The notes under the pieces were generated by a model. That model was not told where the DNA came from. It saw only the letters and a program-made list of their open reading frames with translations, and did not search any database. Below are positions 16,581-26,175 of a stretch of 64,000 nt of DNA, piece after piece. The translations under genes and the position numbers were made by a program. Within the stretch, counting starts at the first letter, position 1, and every line of letters begins with the position of its first letter. The stretch is from Streptomyces neyagawaensis (GTDB lineage: Bacteria; Actinomycetota; Actinomycetes; Streptomycetales; Streptomycetaceae): the NCBI RefSeq assembly GCF_023516595.1, contig NZ_JAMGBG010000029.1:1-64000 (forward strand), written 5' to 3'.

Positions 16581-16706
16581 CCCACCGGGTAGAAGGTGCG
16601 ACCGGATGGAAATAGAAGGTGCCCAGGGGAAGAAGATGCCACCGGGCGGAAGGTGCCACCGGAAAGAAGATGCCACCGGGAGAAGATCAGACCGGGGCGA
16701 AGACCC
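16581..16706. repeat. Tandem ~17-bp repeat array upstream of the adenylation gene
   Basis: About seven degenerate copies of a unit like CCACCGG-N(3-4)-AGAAGRTG, period 16-21 bp, lie between the adenylation-protein start and the glpD terminator. No gene is credible here. The array begins about 20 bp upstream of the adenylation start, so it may overlap that gene's promoter. Confidence 0.75.
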
Positions 16707-16715
16707 GGCACAGGC

Positions 16716-16756
16716 CGAGGGGGCGGTCCCACCGATGTGGTGGAACCGCCCCCTCG
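16716..16756 (-). terminator. glpD operon terminator
   Basis: CGAGGGGGCGGT (16716-16727) pairs perfectly with ACCGCCCCCTCG (16745-16756), about 80 bp past the glpD stop. A second hairpin (CCGGCCCC/GGGGCCGG, 16761-16785) lies between it and glpD. Confidence 0.8.
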
Positions 16757-16836
16757 ATGTCCGGCCCCGGAGCGGCAGGGGCCGGTTCCCGGCCGTCCGG
16801 CCCCGGTCAGGGGAGAGGCCGGACCGGCAGGCGGGT

Positions 16837-18453
16837 CTACTTCTTGTCGAGCAGGTCCTGGACCTTCGTACGGACCTCGTCCGTCGCCAGACCCCGGATC
16901 GTCAGCGTCGTGCGGCGGCGCAGCACGTCATCGGCGGTCTCCGCCCACTCGGTGTCACGGGCGTACACGACCTGCGCCCAGATCTCCGGCGCGTCGGGGT
17001 GGACCCGCTCGGCCAGCTCGGGGCTCTCGTTGGCGAGACGGGCGATGTCGAAGGCCAGCGAACCGTAGTGCGTGGCCAGATGCCGCGCGGTGTCGGCACC
17101 CATGCGGGGGCCCGGCGCCGGGCGGTCGGTGAGCAGCCGGTGCGCGACCGCCCGCGGGTTGGCGATGCCCGGCAGCGGCAGCTTCCGCGGCAGCGTGGCG
17201 ACCGGCTCGAAGTCCTCGCCCAGCGGGTGGCCGGGCAGGCTCTCCAGCTTCTTCATGATGGTGCGGCCGATGTGCCGGAACGTCGTCCACTTGCCGCCCG
17301 CGATGGACAGCATGCCGCCCCGGCCCTCGGTGACGACCGTCTCCCGCTTGGCCTTGGCGGTGTCGCCGGGGCCGCCCGGCAGCACCCGCAGACCCGCGAA
17401 GGCGTACGTGATCAGATCACGGTCGAGCTGCTGGTCCCGGACGGAGAACGCGGCCTCGTCCAGGATCTGGGTTATGTCCTTGTCGTTGACGGCGACGTCC
17501 GCCGGGTCGCCCTCGTACATCTCGTCCGTGGTGCCCAGCAGGAGCATGTCCTCCCAGGGCAGCGCGAACGTGATGCGGTACTTGTCGATCGGGGTGGCGA
17601 GCGCGGCCTTCCACGGGGAGGTCCGCTTCAGCACCAGGTGCGCGCCCTTGGACAGCCGGATCGAGGGGGCCGCGTTCGGGTCCTCCATACGGCGCAGGTG
17701 GTCGACCCACGGGCCGGTCGCGTTCAGCACCAGCCGGGCGCTCACGCCGAACTCGTCGCCGGAGAGCCGGTCGCGCAGCTCGGCGCCGGTCACCCGGCCC
17801 TTGGTGAAGCGCAGCCCGGTGACCTCGGCGTGGTTCAGGACCACCGCACCGGACTCGACGGCCGCGCGGACCGTCATCAGCGCCATCCGGGAGTCGTTCA
17901 TCTGGCCGTCGCCGTACACGGCCACGGCCTTCAGGTTCTCGGTGCGCAGCTCGGGCACGTCCTGTGCGGCCTTCGCCGGCGACAGCAGATGCCCGACGCC
18001 GTCACCGAACGCCGACAGCGCGGAGTAGGCGAAGACGCCCGCCCCGAGCTTCGCCGCGCCGTGCGGCCCGCCCTTGTACACGGGGAGGTAGAACGTGAGC
18101 GGGTTCGCCAGGTGGGGGGCCACCTGGCGGGAGACCGCACGGCGCTCGAAGTGGTTCTCCGCCACCAGCTTCACCGCGCCGGTCTGCAGATAGCGCAGAC
18201 CGCCGTGGAGCAGCTTGGAGGAGGCGGAGGAGGTGGCGCCGGCGAAGTCGCCGGCGTCGACCAGCGCCACCCTGAGCCCGGACTGCGCGGCGTGCCAGGC
18301 GGTGGAGATGCCCAGGATGCCGCCGCCGATCACGAGGAGGTCGTACGACGCCTTGGAGAGCTGCTCCCGGGTCTCGGCGCGGCTCGGGTTCGAGCCGGAC
18401 GCCGGGCGCGTCCCCAGGGCAGGCAGGGCTTGCAGGGTGGACTGACTGGTCAT
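16837..18453 (-). CDS. glpD: Glycerol-3-phosphate dehydrogenase
   Basis: A 538-residue FAD-dependent, membrane-associated glycerol-3-phosphate dehydrogenase that oxidises G3P to dihydroxyacetone phosphate and feeds electrons to quinones. The FAD dinucleotide fold is near residue 40 (LLVIGGGILGISTAWHAAQSG), followed by GDFAGATSSASSKLLHGGLRYL and the C-terminal GlpD domain. ATG 18453 lies downstream of GAGGAG. Last gene of the gyl operon, 51 bp after glpK and followed by terminator hairpins. Confidence 0.95.
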   Translation of the reverse strand: MTSQSTLQALPALGTRPASGSNPSRAETREQLSKASYDLLVIGGGILGISTAWHAAQSGLRVALVDAGDFAGATSSASSKLLHGGLRYLQTGAVKLVAENHFERRAVSRQVAPHLANPLTFYLPVYKGGPHGAAKLGAGVFAYSALSAFGDGVGHLLSPAKAAQDVPELRTENLKAVAVYGDGQMNDSRMALMTVRAAVESGAVVLNHAEVTGLRFTKGRVTGAELRDRLSGDEFGVSARLVLNATGPWVDHLRRMEDPNAAPSIRLSKGAHLVLKRTSPWKAALATPIDKYRITFALPWEDMLLLGTTDEMYEGDPADVAVNDKDITQILDEAAFSVRDQQLDRDLITYAFAGLRVLPGGPGDTAKAKRETVVTEGRGGMLSIAGGKWTTFRHIGRTIMKKLESLPGHPLGEDFEPVATLPRKLPLPGIANPRAVAHRLLTDRPAPGPRMGADTARHLATHYGSLAFDIARLANESPELAERVHPDAPEIWAQVVYARDTEWAETADDVLRRRTTLTIRGLATDEVRTKVQDLLDKK

Positions 18454-18504
18454 GTCGGGTTCTTACTCCTCATCAGAGCCGGTACGGAGGCTTCGGGCCC
18501 CGGC

Positions 18505-20043
18505 TCAGCTCTCGTCCTCGAGCCAGCCCATGGTCCGCTCGACGGCCTTGAGCCAGCTCTTGTACTCACGGTCGCGGGTGTCCGCGTCCATGCGGGGGGT
18601 CCACTCGGCGGCCCGCCGCCAGTTGGCGCGCAGGTCGTCGGTGCTGGTCCAGAAGCCGACGGCGAGACCGGCGGCGTAGGCGGCGCCGAGGCAGGTCGTC
18701 TCGGCGACCATCGGGCGCACCACGGGAGCGTCCAGGAAGTCCGAGAGGGTCTGCATCAGCAGGTTGTTGGAGGTCATGCCGCCGTCGACCTTGAGGGCCG
18801 CGAGCTCGACGCCCGAGTCCTTGGTCATGGCGTCCGTGATCTCACGGGTCTGCCAGGCGGTGGCCTCCAGGACGGCGCGCGCGAGGTGCGCCTTGGTGAC
18901 GTACCGGGTGAGACCGGCGATCACACCGCGGGCGTCGGAGCGCCAGTACGGGGCGAACAGACCGGAGAAGGCCGGCACGAAGTACGCGCCGCCGTTGTCC
19001 TCGACCGAGAGCGCGAGCGTCTCGATCTCGGCGGCGGTGGAGATGAGCCCCATCTGGTCGCGCATCCACTGCACCAGTGAACCGGTGACGGCGATGGAGC
19101 CCTCCAGCGCGTACACCGGGGCCTGGTCGCCGATGCGGTAGCCGACGGTGGTCAGCAGACCCGAGTACGAGTTGATGATCTTCTCGCCGGTGTTCATCAG
19201 CATGAACGTGCCGGTGCCGTAGGTGGACTTGGCCTCACCCTCGGAGAAACAGGTCTGGCCGAACAGGGCCGCCTGCTGGTCGCCGAGCGCCGAGGCGACC
19301 GGGATGCCGCCGAGCAGGTCGCCCAGTCTGCCGCCGGTGACCTCACCGTAGACCTCGGCGGAGGAGCGGATCTCCGGGAGCATCGACAGCGGCACGCCGA
19401 TGGACTCGGCGATCTTGTCGTCCCACTCCAGGGTGTGGAGGTTCATCAGCATGGTGCGGGAGGCGTTGGTGACGTCGGTGTAGTGCTTGCCGCCGTTGAC
19501 ACCACCGGTGAGGTTCCAGATGACCCAGGTGTCCATGGTGCCGAAAAGGATGTCGCCGGCCTCGGCGCGCTCCCGCAGGCCCTCGACGTTGTCCAGCAGC
19601 CAGCGGGCCTTCGGACCGGCGAAGTACGAGGCCAGCGGCAGACCGGTCTCACGGCGGAAACGGTCCTGCCCGACGTTGCGGCCGAGTTCCTTGCACAGGG
19701 CGTCGGTACGGGTGTCCTGCCAGACGATGGCGTTGTGGACGGGCTCGCCGGTGTTCTTGTCCCAGAGCAGCGTGGTCTCGCGCTGGTTGGTGATGCCGAT
19801 GGCCTTGATGTCGTCGCGGGTGATGCCGGCCTTCTGGATGGCTCCGGCGACGACTTCCTGGACGTTGGTCCAGATCTCGTTGGCGTTGTGCTCGACCCAG
19901 CCCGGCTTCGGGAAGATCTGCTCGTGCTCCTTCTGGTCGACGGAGACGATACGGCCGTCCCGGTCGAAGACGATGCAGCGGCTGGAGGTGGTGCCCTGGT
20001 CGATGGCGGCGATGAACGGGCCGGCGGTGTGGGCGTCGGTCAC
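18505..20043 (-). CDS. glpK: Glycerol kinase
   Basis: A 512-residue FGGY kinase that phosphorylates glycerol to glycerol-3-phosphate. Hallmarks: [18 protein letters not shown] at the N-terminus, [16 protein letters not shown], the catalytic-base region [21 protein letters not shown], and the C-terminal nucleotide motif [21 protein letters not shown] 20043 is preceded by CAGGAG. Middle gene of glpF-glpK-glpD, 95 bp after glpF. In S. coelicolor this operon is glycerol-induced and glucose-repressed through GylR. Confidence 0.97.
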   Translation of the reverse strand: MTDAHTAGPFIAAIDQGTTSSRCIVFDRDGRIVSVDQKEHEQIFPKPGWVEHNANEIWTNVQEVVAGAIQKAGITRDDIKAIGITNQRETTLLWDKNTGEPVHNAIVWQDTRTDALCKELGRNVGQDRFRRETGLPLASYFAGPKARWLLDNVEGLRERAEAGDILFGTMDTWVIWNLTGGVNGGKHYTDVTNASRTMLMNLHTLEWDDKIAESIGVPLSMLPEIRSSAEVYGEVTGGRLGDLLGGIPVASALGDQQAALFGQTCFSEGEAKSTYGTGTFMLMNTGEKIINSYSGLLTTVGYRIGDQAPVYALEGSIAVTGSLVQWMRDQMGLISTAAEIETLALSVEDNGGAYFVPAFSGLFAPYWRSDARGVIAGLTRYVTKAHLARAVLEATAWQTREITDAMTKDSGVELAALKVDGGMTSNNLLMQTLSDFLDAPVVRPMVAETTCLGAAYAAGLAVGFWTSTDDLRANWRRAAEWTPRMDADTRDREYKSWLKAVERTMGWLEDES

Positions 20044-20138
20044 GGTGTGCTCCTGAAAGTCAACTGGTCGAAGGGCGGTACGTACGGCGCGTGCCGGGAG
20101 TCGGGTGACATCTGCGGCTCGTCGCTCGTAGGCGGCTC

Positions 20139-20939
20139 TTAGGCGAACGCGACGTTGTAGATGCCCGCGGCGATGGCGGCGCCGACCAGCGGACCGATCA
20201 CCGGGACCCAGGCGTAGCTCCAGTCGGAGCCGCCCTTGTTGGGCAGGGGCAGAAGGGCGTGCACGATGCGCGGACCGAGGTCACGGGCCGGGTTGATCGC
20301 GTAACCGGTCGGACCGCCGAGGGACAGACCGATCGAGACCACGACGAGCGAGGTGATCAGGGCGCCGAGGGTGCCGAGGCCCTTGCCGCTGTCGTTGAGG
20401 CCCTGGGTGAGGACCGCGAGGACCAGCACGATGGTGCCGATGACCTCGGTGGCGACGTTCTGCACCGCGTTGCGGATCTCGGGACCGGTGGAGAAGATGC
20501 CGAGCACCGGACCGGCACCGGTCTCACGGGCCTCGACGGCCTTCGCCTTGGTGGTCTCCGCGCCCGGACCGCCGACGATCTCCTTGTCGGTGAGGTGGGC
20601 GTGGAACTGGCCGTAGTAGGCGACCCAGACCAGAGCGGCACCGATCATCGCGCCGAGCAGCTGCCCGCCCCAGTAGGTGGGGACCTGGCTCCACTCGATG
20701 CCGTTGTCCTTCAGCGCGAGCGCGAGGGTCACGGCCGGGTTCAGATGGGCGCCGGAGAGCGGCGCGGAGGTGTAGACGGCCGTCAGAACGGCAAAACCCC
20801 ACCCGAAGGTGATGGCGAGCCAACCGGCGTTACGGGCCTTGGAGGCCTTCAGTGTGACGGCGGCACAGACGCCACCGCCGAGCAGGATGAGTATGGCGGT
20901 ACCGATGGTCTCGCCGATGAAGATGTCGGAGCTGGACAC
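20139..20939 (-). CDS. glpF: Glycerol uptake facilitator (aquaglyceroporin)
   Basis: A 266-residue MIP-family channel with six transmembrane helices and the two NPA half-helices ([15 protein letters not shown] and [13 protein letters not shown]). The second NPA is followed by Arg-Asp as in glycerol-conducting members. An extra ~35-residue loop ([29 protein letters not shown]) sits between helices 3 and 4. GTG 20939 has AAAGGAG 8 nt upstream; the longer frame from 21044 is leader. First gene of the gyl operon, preceded by a probable GylR operator. Confidence 0.95.
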   Translation of the reverse strand: MSSSDIFIGETIGTAILILLGGGVCAAVTLKASKARNAGWLAITFGWGFAVLTAVYTSAPLSGAHLNPAVTLALALKDNGIEWSQVPTYWGGQLLGAMIGAALVWVAYYGQFHAHLTDKEIVGGPGAETTKAKAVEARETGAGPVLGIFSTGPEIRNAVQNVATEVIGTIVLVLAVLTQGLNDSGKGLGTLGALITSLVVVSIGLSLGGPTGYAINPARDLGPRIVHALLPLPNKGGSDWSYAWVPVIGPLVGAAIAAGIYNVAFA

Positions 20940-21060
20940 CCGCGACTCCTTTGTCCTTCGTCCAGGGGAAGGCGAACCCCGGGTCCCATTCCGGGGGTCC
21001 GCGCCCTCGGGGGTGAGAGCAGTACCGGCCCTTGGCGTTGTCACACTCTAGCGCGTATTG

Positions 21061-21084
21061 CCGGTAGGTGTTCGACAATGCCGA
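21061..21084 (-). promoter_or_regulatory. Candidate GylR operator at the glpF promoter
   Basis: CCGGTAGGTGTTCGACAATG followed by CCGA is almost identical to the minus-strand sequence at 22159-22136 upstream of gylR (CCGGTAGTGTTCGACATTGC then CGAA). The shared TGTTCGACA-TGCCGA core at both promoters of the locus marks a likely binding site of the IclR-type regulator. It lies about 120 bp upstream of the glpF start. Confidence 0.65.
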
Positions 21085-21230
21085 CCGATGGACGGGAGTC
21101 TTGCTGTGGCGTGAGTGGCTCGTCAAGGGTCCTGTTATCGAAAACCCGATCGTTATTGATCGAACTGCCTGATCGATCGCGCGTCGGCTGCTATGGGCGC
21201 GCACACCGAGACCGCCACGACCGCGTACGG

Positions 21231-21265
21231 CGAGGGCCGGGACACTCTCGGTGTCCCGGCCCTCG
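21231..21265 (-). terminator. gylR terminator
   Basis: A perfect 15-bp stem (21231-21245 with 21251-21265) with a TCTCG loop lies 53 bp past the gylR stop codon. Confidence 0.88.
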
Positions 21266-21317
21266 AAGGATCGGCGGCCGCCGCACGGCACGCGCACGGC
21301 GGCGGTGGGGCGCGGCG

Positions 21318-22082
21318 TCAGAAGCGGGCGGCGCCCAGGTCGCGCGAGACGGCACGCGCGCAGTCCCGCACCGCCGCGATCAGCTCGGACCGCAGCTCGC
21401 CGTCCCGGCGCAGCCGCTCCACGGCGCCCGTGATGCCGACCGCGCCGACGGGCATGCGCCGCCGGTCGTGGATGGGGGCCGCGATCGAGGCGACGCCCTC
21501 CCAGGTCTCCTCGACGTCCGCCGCGTACCCGCGGGCACGGGTGAGGTCCAGGACGCCCTCGAAGTCGTCCAGTTCGCACACGGTCCGCTCCGTGAACGGC
21601 TTGCGGTCGGTCTCCAGGACCTCGCTGTGCGCCACCGGGTCGTAGGCCGCGAGGACCTTGCCGAGGGCCGTGGAGTGCAGGGGCTGCATGGCCCCTATCT
21701 CCAGCACCTGCCGGCTGTCGTCGGGCCGGAAGACGTGGTGCACGATCAGCACGCCCTGCTGGTGCAGCACCCCCAGGTGGACGCTCTCGCCGCTGGAGCG
21801 GGCCAGGTCGTCCGTCCACACCAGCGCCCGCGCCCGCAGCTCGTGCACGTCGAGGTAGGTGGTGCCCAGGCGCAGCAGCTCGGCGCCCAGTTGGTAGCGC
21901 CCGGATGCGTCGTCCTGCTCGACGAAGCCCTCCTGCTGGAGGGTGCGCAGTATGCCGTGGGCGGTGCCTTTGGCGAGGCCCAGCGACGAGGCGATGTCCG
22001 ACAGGCCGAGTCGTCGCTCGCCGCCCGCGAGCAGCCGCAGCATCGCGGCCGCCCGTTCGAGCGACTGGATGTTCCGTGCCAT
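21318..22082 (-). CDS. gylR: IclR-family glycerol operon repressor GylR
   Basis: A 254-residue IclR-family regulator, the length I recall for S. coelicolor GylR. Residues 1-~70 form the winged helix (GLSDIASSLGLAKGTAHGILRTLQQEGFVEQ). The remainder is the effector domain with GAMQPLHSTALGKVLAAYDP and IAAPIHDRRRMPVGAVGITGAVERL. ATG 22082 follows GGAGGCAGG; the upstream frame extension is not family-like. GylR represses the gyl operon and itself, relieved by glycerol or G3P. It sits directly upstream of the operon in the same direction with its own terminator. Confidence 0.93.
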   Translation of the reverse strand: MARNIQSLERAAAMLRLLAGGERRLGLSDIASSLGLAKGTAHGILRTLQQEGFVEQDDASGRYQLGAELLRLGTTYLDVHELRARALVWTDDLARSSGESVHLGVLHQQGVLIVHHVFRPDDSRQVLEIGAMQPLHSTALGKVLAAYDPVAHSEVLETDRKPFTERTVCELDDFEGVLDLTRARGYAADVEETWEGVASIAAPIHDRRRMPVGAVGITGAVERLRRDGELRSELIAAVRDCARAVSRDLGAARF

Positions 22083-22455
22083 CGCCGTCCTGCCTCCGTC
22101 CCCTTCGACCGCCGCCCGCACATGAACTTCCAACGTTCGGCAATGTCGAACACTACCGGTCGTTGCCGACCTCTCGCTAATGGCCGGCAGCACCTTTTCG
22201 GCCGAACGGGCCCGAGCGGCGCCCTTCCGGTGCCGGTCCGGTGTCCGTCCGGTGCGCATCCCGTGGACACCAGGTGTCCGAGCGGTGTCGCCGTTCGTCC
22301 GTCGAGGGAGTAAACCGCACTCGACCGCTCACGCCACGCCGGTCCGCCCCGTGGACGCCCCTGACCTCGCCCGGCGCTCCGGGCTACCCTGACGGCGTGC
22401 GCCTTCCGTGGGAAGACGCAAAGCCGACAGCCGTCGCACTCCAGGGAGCACCTTC
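22083..22455. other. 373-bp divergent promoter region between gylR and metH
   Basis: Gene-free. The gylR side holds the operator candidate at 22136-22159. Ahead of metH, CCAGGGAGCACC provides the ribosome-binding site. I find no canonical cobalamin-riboswitch box or SAM/SAH riboswitch core that I could support. Confidence 0.6.
22136..22159 (-). promoter_or_regulatory. Candidate GylR autoregulatory operator
   Basis: The plus strand reads TTCGGCAATGTCGAACACTA then CCGG. GTTCG/CGAAC arms (22135-22139 and 22147-22151) flank a 7-nt spacer, and the sequence on the minus strand matches the site at 21061-21084. It starts 54 bp upstream of the gylR ATG. Confidence 0.65.
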
Positions 22456-25400
22456 ATGGCCTCGTCGCCGAATCCGTCCCTTTCGTCCGCCGCCGCAGGA
22501 CGGGCCCGTTCCGACGCCCTGCGCGAGGCCCTCGCGACCCGTGTGGTTGTCGCCGACGGCGCGATGGGCACCATGCTCCAGGCCCAGGACCCCACCCTGG
22601 ACGACTTCCAGCAGCTGGAGGGCTGCAACGAGGTCCTGAACGTCACCCGCCCCGACATCGTCCGCTCGGTGCACGCCGCCTACTTCGAGGCGGGCGTCGA
22701 CTGCGTCGAGACCAACACGTTCGGCGCGAACCTCACCGCCCTCGGCGAGTACGACATCCCCGAGCGCACCGCCGAGCTGTCCGAGGCCGGCGCCCGCATC
22801 GCCCGCGAGACCGCCGACGAGTTCACCGCGCGCGACGGCCGGCAGCGCTGGGTCCTCGGCTCGATCGGCCCCGGCACCAAGCTCCCCACCCTCGGCCACA
22901 CCACGTTCACCGCCATCCGCGACGCCTACCAGCAGAACGCCGAGGGCCTCCTCGCCGGCGGCGCCGACGCCCTGCTCGTGGAGACCACCCAGGACCTCCT
23001 CCAGACCAAGGCGTCCGTCCTCGCCGCCCGCCGCGCCATGGCCACCGCCGGCTACGACGTCCCGCTGATCGTGTCGGTCACCGTCGAGACCACCGGCACG
23101 ATGCTCCTCGGCTCCGAGATCGGCGCCGCGCTGACCGCGCTGGAGCCGCTGGGCATCGACATGATCGGCCTGAACTGCGCCACCGGCCCCGCCGAGATGA
23201 GCGAACACCTGCGCTACCTCTCGCGGCACTCCCGCGTCCGGCTCTCCTGCATGCCCAACGCCGGTCTGCCCGTGCTCACCAAGGACGGCGCCCACTACCC
23301 GCTGACCGCACCCGAGCTGGCCACCGCCCAGGAGAACTTCGTCCGCGAGTACGGCCTCTCCCTCATCGGCGGCTGCTGCGGCACCACCCCCGAGCACCTG
23401 CGCCAGGTCGTCGAACGCGTCCGCGACCTCACCCCGGCCGAGCGCCGCCCCCGCCCCGAGCCCGGCGCCGCCTCCCTCTACCAGACCGTCCCGTTCCGCC
23501 AGGACACCTCGTACCTGGCCATCGGTGAGCGCACCAACGCCAACGGCTCGAAGAAGTTCCGCGAGGCCATGTTGGAGGGCCGCTGGGACGACTGTGTGGA
23601 GATGGCCCGCGACCAGATCCGCGAGGGCGCCCACATGCTCGACCTGTGCGTCGACTACGTGGGCCGCGACGGCGTCGCCGACATGGCCGAACTCGCCGGC
23701 CGCTTCGCCACCGCCTCCACCCTGCCCATCGTCCTCGACTCCACCGAGGTCGACGTCATCCAGGCGGGCCTCGAGAAGCTCGGCGGCCGCGCGGTCATCA
23801 ACTCCGTCAACTACGAGGACGGCGACGGCCCCGAGTCCCGCTTCGCGAAGGTCACCCGTCTGGCCCAGGAGCACGGCGCCGCGCTGATCGCCCTCACCAT
23901 CGACGAGGAGGGCCAGGCCCGCACCCCGCAGAAGAAGGTCGAGATCGCCGAACGGCTCATCGACGACCTCACCGGCAACTGGGGCATCCACGAGTCGGAC
24001 ATCCTCATCGACACCCTGACCTTCACCATCTGTACCGGTCAGGAGGAGTCCCGGGGGGACGGCATCGCCACCATCGAGGCGATCCGTGAACTCAAGCGCC
24101 GCCACCCGGACGTCCAGACCACCCTCGGCCTGTCCAACATCTCCTTCGGCCTCAACCCGGCCGCCCGCATCCTCCTCAACTCGGTCTTCCTCGACGAGTG
24201 CGTCAAGGCCGGCCTCGACTCGGCGATCGTGCACGCCAGCAAGATCCTGCCCATCGCCCGCTTCGACGAGGAGCAGGTGCAGACCGCCCTCGACCTCATC
24301 TACGACCGCCGCGCCGAGGGCTACGACCCCCTCCAGAAGCTCATGGAGCTCTTCGAGGGTGCCACCGCGAAGTCCCTGAAGGCGGGCAAGGCCGAGGAAC
24401 TGGCCGCCCTGCCGCTGGAGGAGCGCCTCAAGCGCCGCATCATCGACGGCGAACGCAACGGCCTGGAGGCCGACCTCGACGAGGCACTTCAGACCCGCCC
24501 GGCCCTCGACATCGTCAACGACACCCTCCTCGACGGCATGAAGGTCGTCGGTGAACTCTTCGGCTCCGGCCAGATGCAGCTGCCGTTCGTCCTGCAGTCC
24601 GCCGAGGTCATGAAGGCCGCCGTCGCCCACCTCGAACCCCACATGGAGAAGAGCGCCGACGGCGAGGAGGCGGGCAAGGGCACCATCGTCCTCGCCACCG
24701 TCCGCGGCGACGTCCACGACATCGGCAAGAATCTCGTCGACATCATCCTGTCCAACAACGGCTACAACGTCGTCAACCTCGGCATCAAGCAGCCGGTCTC
24801 CGCGATCCTCGACGCCGCCCAGGAGCACCGCGCCGACGTCATCGGCATGTCCGGGCTCCTGGTCAAGTCCACGGTGATCATGAAGGAGAACCTGGAGGAG
24901 CTGAACCAGCGGGGCCTCGCCGCGAACTACCCCGTCATCCTCGGCGGCGCCGCCCTCACCCGCGCCTACGTCGAGCAGGACCTGCACGAGATCTACGAGG
25001 GCGAGGTCCGCTACGCCCGCGACGCCTTCGAGGGTCTGCGCCTGATGGACGCCCTCATCGGCGTCAAGCGCGGCGTCCCCGGCGCCAAGCTGCCCGAACT
25101 GAGGCAGCGCCGGGTCCGCGCCGCCGCCACGACCGTCGAGGAGCGCCCCGAGGAGGGCCACGTCCGCTCCGACGTCGCCACCGACAACCCCGTGCCCACC
25201 CCGCCGTTCTGGGGCACCCGCGTCAGCAAGGGCATCCAGCTCAAGGAGTACGCGACCTGGCTGGACGAGGGGGCCCTCTTCAAGGGCCAGTGGGGACTCA
25301 AGCAGGCCCGGACCGGCGACGGCCCCAGCTACGAGGAGCTCGTGGAGACCGAGGGCCGGCCCCGGCTGCGCGGTCTGCTGGACCGCCTCCAGACCGACAA

Positions 25401-25986
25401 CCTCCTCGAAGCGGCCGTCGTCCACGGCTACTTCCCTTGCGTCTCCAAGGACGACGACCTCATCATCCTCGACGACGCCGGCAATGAACGCACCCGTTTC
25501 TCCTTCCCCCGCCAGCGCCGCGGCCGCCGCCTGTGCCTCGCCGACTTCTTCCGCCCGGAGGAGTCCGGCGAGACCGACGTCGTCGGCCTTCAGGTCGTCA
25601 CCGTCGGCTCCCGCATCGGCGAGGAGACCGCCAAGCTCTTTGAGGCCAACGCCTACCGCGACTACCTCGAACTCCACGGCCTGTCCGTGCAGTTGGCCGA
25701 GGCGCTCGCCGAGTACTGGCACGCCCGGGTCCGCGCCGAGCTCGGCTTCGGCGGGGAGGACCCGGCGGCCATCGAGGACATGTTCGACCTCAAGTACCGG
25801 GGCGCCCGCTTCTCCCTGGGCTACGGCGCCTGCCCCGACCTGGAGGACCGCGCCAAGATCGCCGAGCTCCTGGAGCCCGAGCGCATCGGCGTCCAGCTCT
25901 CGGAGGAGTTCCAGCTCCACCCCGAGCAGTCCACCGACGCCATCGTGATCCACCACCCCGAGGCGAAGTACTTCAACGCGCGATAG
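22456..25986 (+). CDS. metH: Cobalamin-dependent methionine synthase
   Basis: A 1176-residue four-module MetH that transfers methyl from 5-methyltetrahydrofolate to homocysteine through cobalamin. Residues 1-~330: homocysteine domain with zinc cysteines in GLNCATGP and GGCCGTTPEH. ~345-620: pterin-binding domain (IGERTNANGSKKF). ~640-890: cobalamin cap and Rossmann domain with the Co-ligating DVHDIGKN motif. ~910-1176: reactivation domain (KGIQLKEYATWLDEGALFKGQW and RGARFSLGYGACPDLEDRAK), which uses AdoMet. ATG 22456 follows GGGAG. It stands alone, with no other methionine gene beside it. Confidence 0.97.
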   Translation: MASSPNPSLSSAAAGRARSDALREALATRVVVADGAMGTMLQAQDPTLDDFQQLEGCNEVLNVTRPDIVRSVHAAYFEAGVDCVETNTFGANLTALGEYDIPERTAELSEAGARIARETADEFTARDGRQRWVLGSIGPGTKLPTLGHTTFTAIRDAYQQNAEGLLAGGADALLVETTQDLLQTKASVLAARRAMATAGYDVPLIVSVTVETTGTMLLGSEIGAALTALEPLGIDMIGLNCATGPAEMSEHLRYLSRHSRVRLSCMPNAGLPVLTKDGAHYPLTAPELATAQENFVREYGLSLIGGCCGTTPEHLRQVVERVRDLTPAERRPRPEPGAASLYQTVPFRQDTSYLAIGERTNANGSKKFREAMLEGRWDDCVEMARDQIREGAHMLDLCVDYVGRDGVADMAELAGRFATASTLPIVLDSTEVDVIQAGLEKLGGRAVINSVNYEDGDGPESRFAKVTRLAQEHGAALIALTIDEEGQARTPQKKVEIAERLIDDLTGNWGIHESDILIDTLTFTICTGQEESRGDGIATIEAIRELKRRHPDVQTTLGLSNISFGLNPAARILLNSVFLDECVKAGLDSAIVHASKILPIARFDEEQVQTALDLIYDRRAEGYDPLQKLMELFEGATAKSLKAGKAEELAALPLEERLKRRIIDGERNGLEADLDEALQTRPALDIVNDTLLDGMKVVGELFGSGQMQLPFVLQSAEVMKAAVAHLEPHMEKSADGEEAGKGTIVLATVRGDVHDIGKNLVDIILSNNGYNVVNLGIKQPVSAILDAAQEHRADVIGMSGLLVKSTVIMKENLEELNQRGLAANYPVILGGAALTRAYVEQDLHEIYEGEVRYARDAFEGLRLMDALIGVKRGVPGAKLPELRQRRVRAAATTVEERPEEGHVRSDVATDNPVPTPPFWGTRVSKGIQLKEYATWLDEGALFKGQWGLKQARTGDGPSYEELVETEGRPRLRGLLDRLQTDNLLEAAVVHGYFPCVSKDDDLIILDDAGNERTRFSFPRQRRGRRLCLADFFRPEESGETDVVGLQVVTVGSRIGEETAKLFEANAYRDYLELHGLSVQLAEALAEYWHARVRAELGFGGEDPAAIEDMFDLKYRGARFSLGYGACPDLEDRAKIAELLEPERIGVQLSEEFQLHPEQSTDAIVIHHPEAKYFNAR

Positions 25987-26175
25987 GTCGTGCCAGGCGT
26001 CGCGGGGCAGGCGGGACCTCCCGGACACGGCCCAGGGCCACCGAACACCGCCGCGCCCCTGCGGCGACCCGGACGAAAGGTGTTTCGTCGCGCGGCGTCG
26101 TACACTGGTCGGTCCACCGCAGGCCGGTTCCCCACCCGGGAACCGGCCTGCTCGTCCCACAAGGAGGTGCGCCGG

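Larger units (their letters stand above)
20940..21317. other. 378-bp gyl operon promoter region
   Basis: Gene-free. It contains the upstream control region of glpFKD: a GylR operator candidate at 21061-21084, several TCGAT-rich inverted stretches around 21140-21180, and the gylR terminator hairpin at 21231-21265. Confidence 0.7.

Noticed and set aside
15389..16732. Open frame of 447 codons crossing the 17-bp repeats
   Set aside because: Reads the repeats and then an out-of-frame version of the adenylation gene; no recognisable domain.
22260..22455. Possible cobalamin or SAM/SAH riboswitch before metH
   Set aside because: I could not find the conserved B12 box or a SAM/SAH core; GACGCAAAGCC near 22417 is too little to support any class. 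A covariance-model search would settle it.
22384..26160. Long 1258-codon open frame on the strand opposite metH
   Set aside because: High-GC antisense shadow; metH on the plus strand has complete domain order, while the antisense product shows only low-complexity Gly/Val/Glu sequence.
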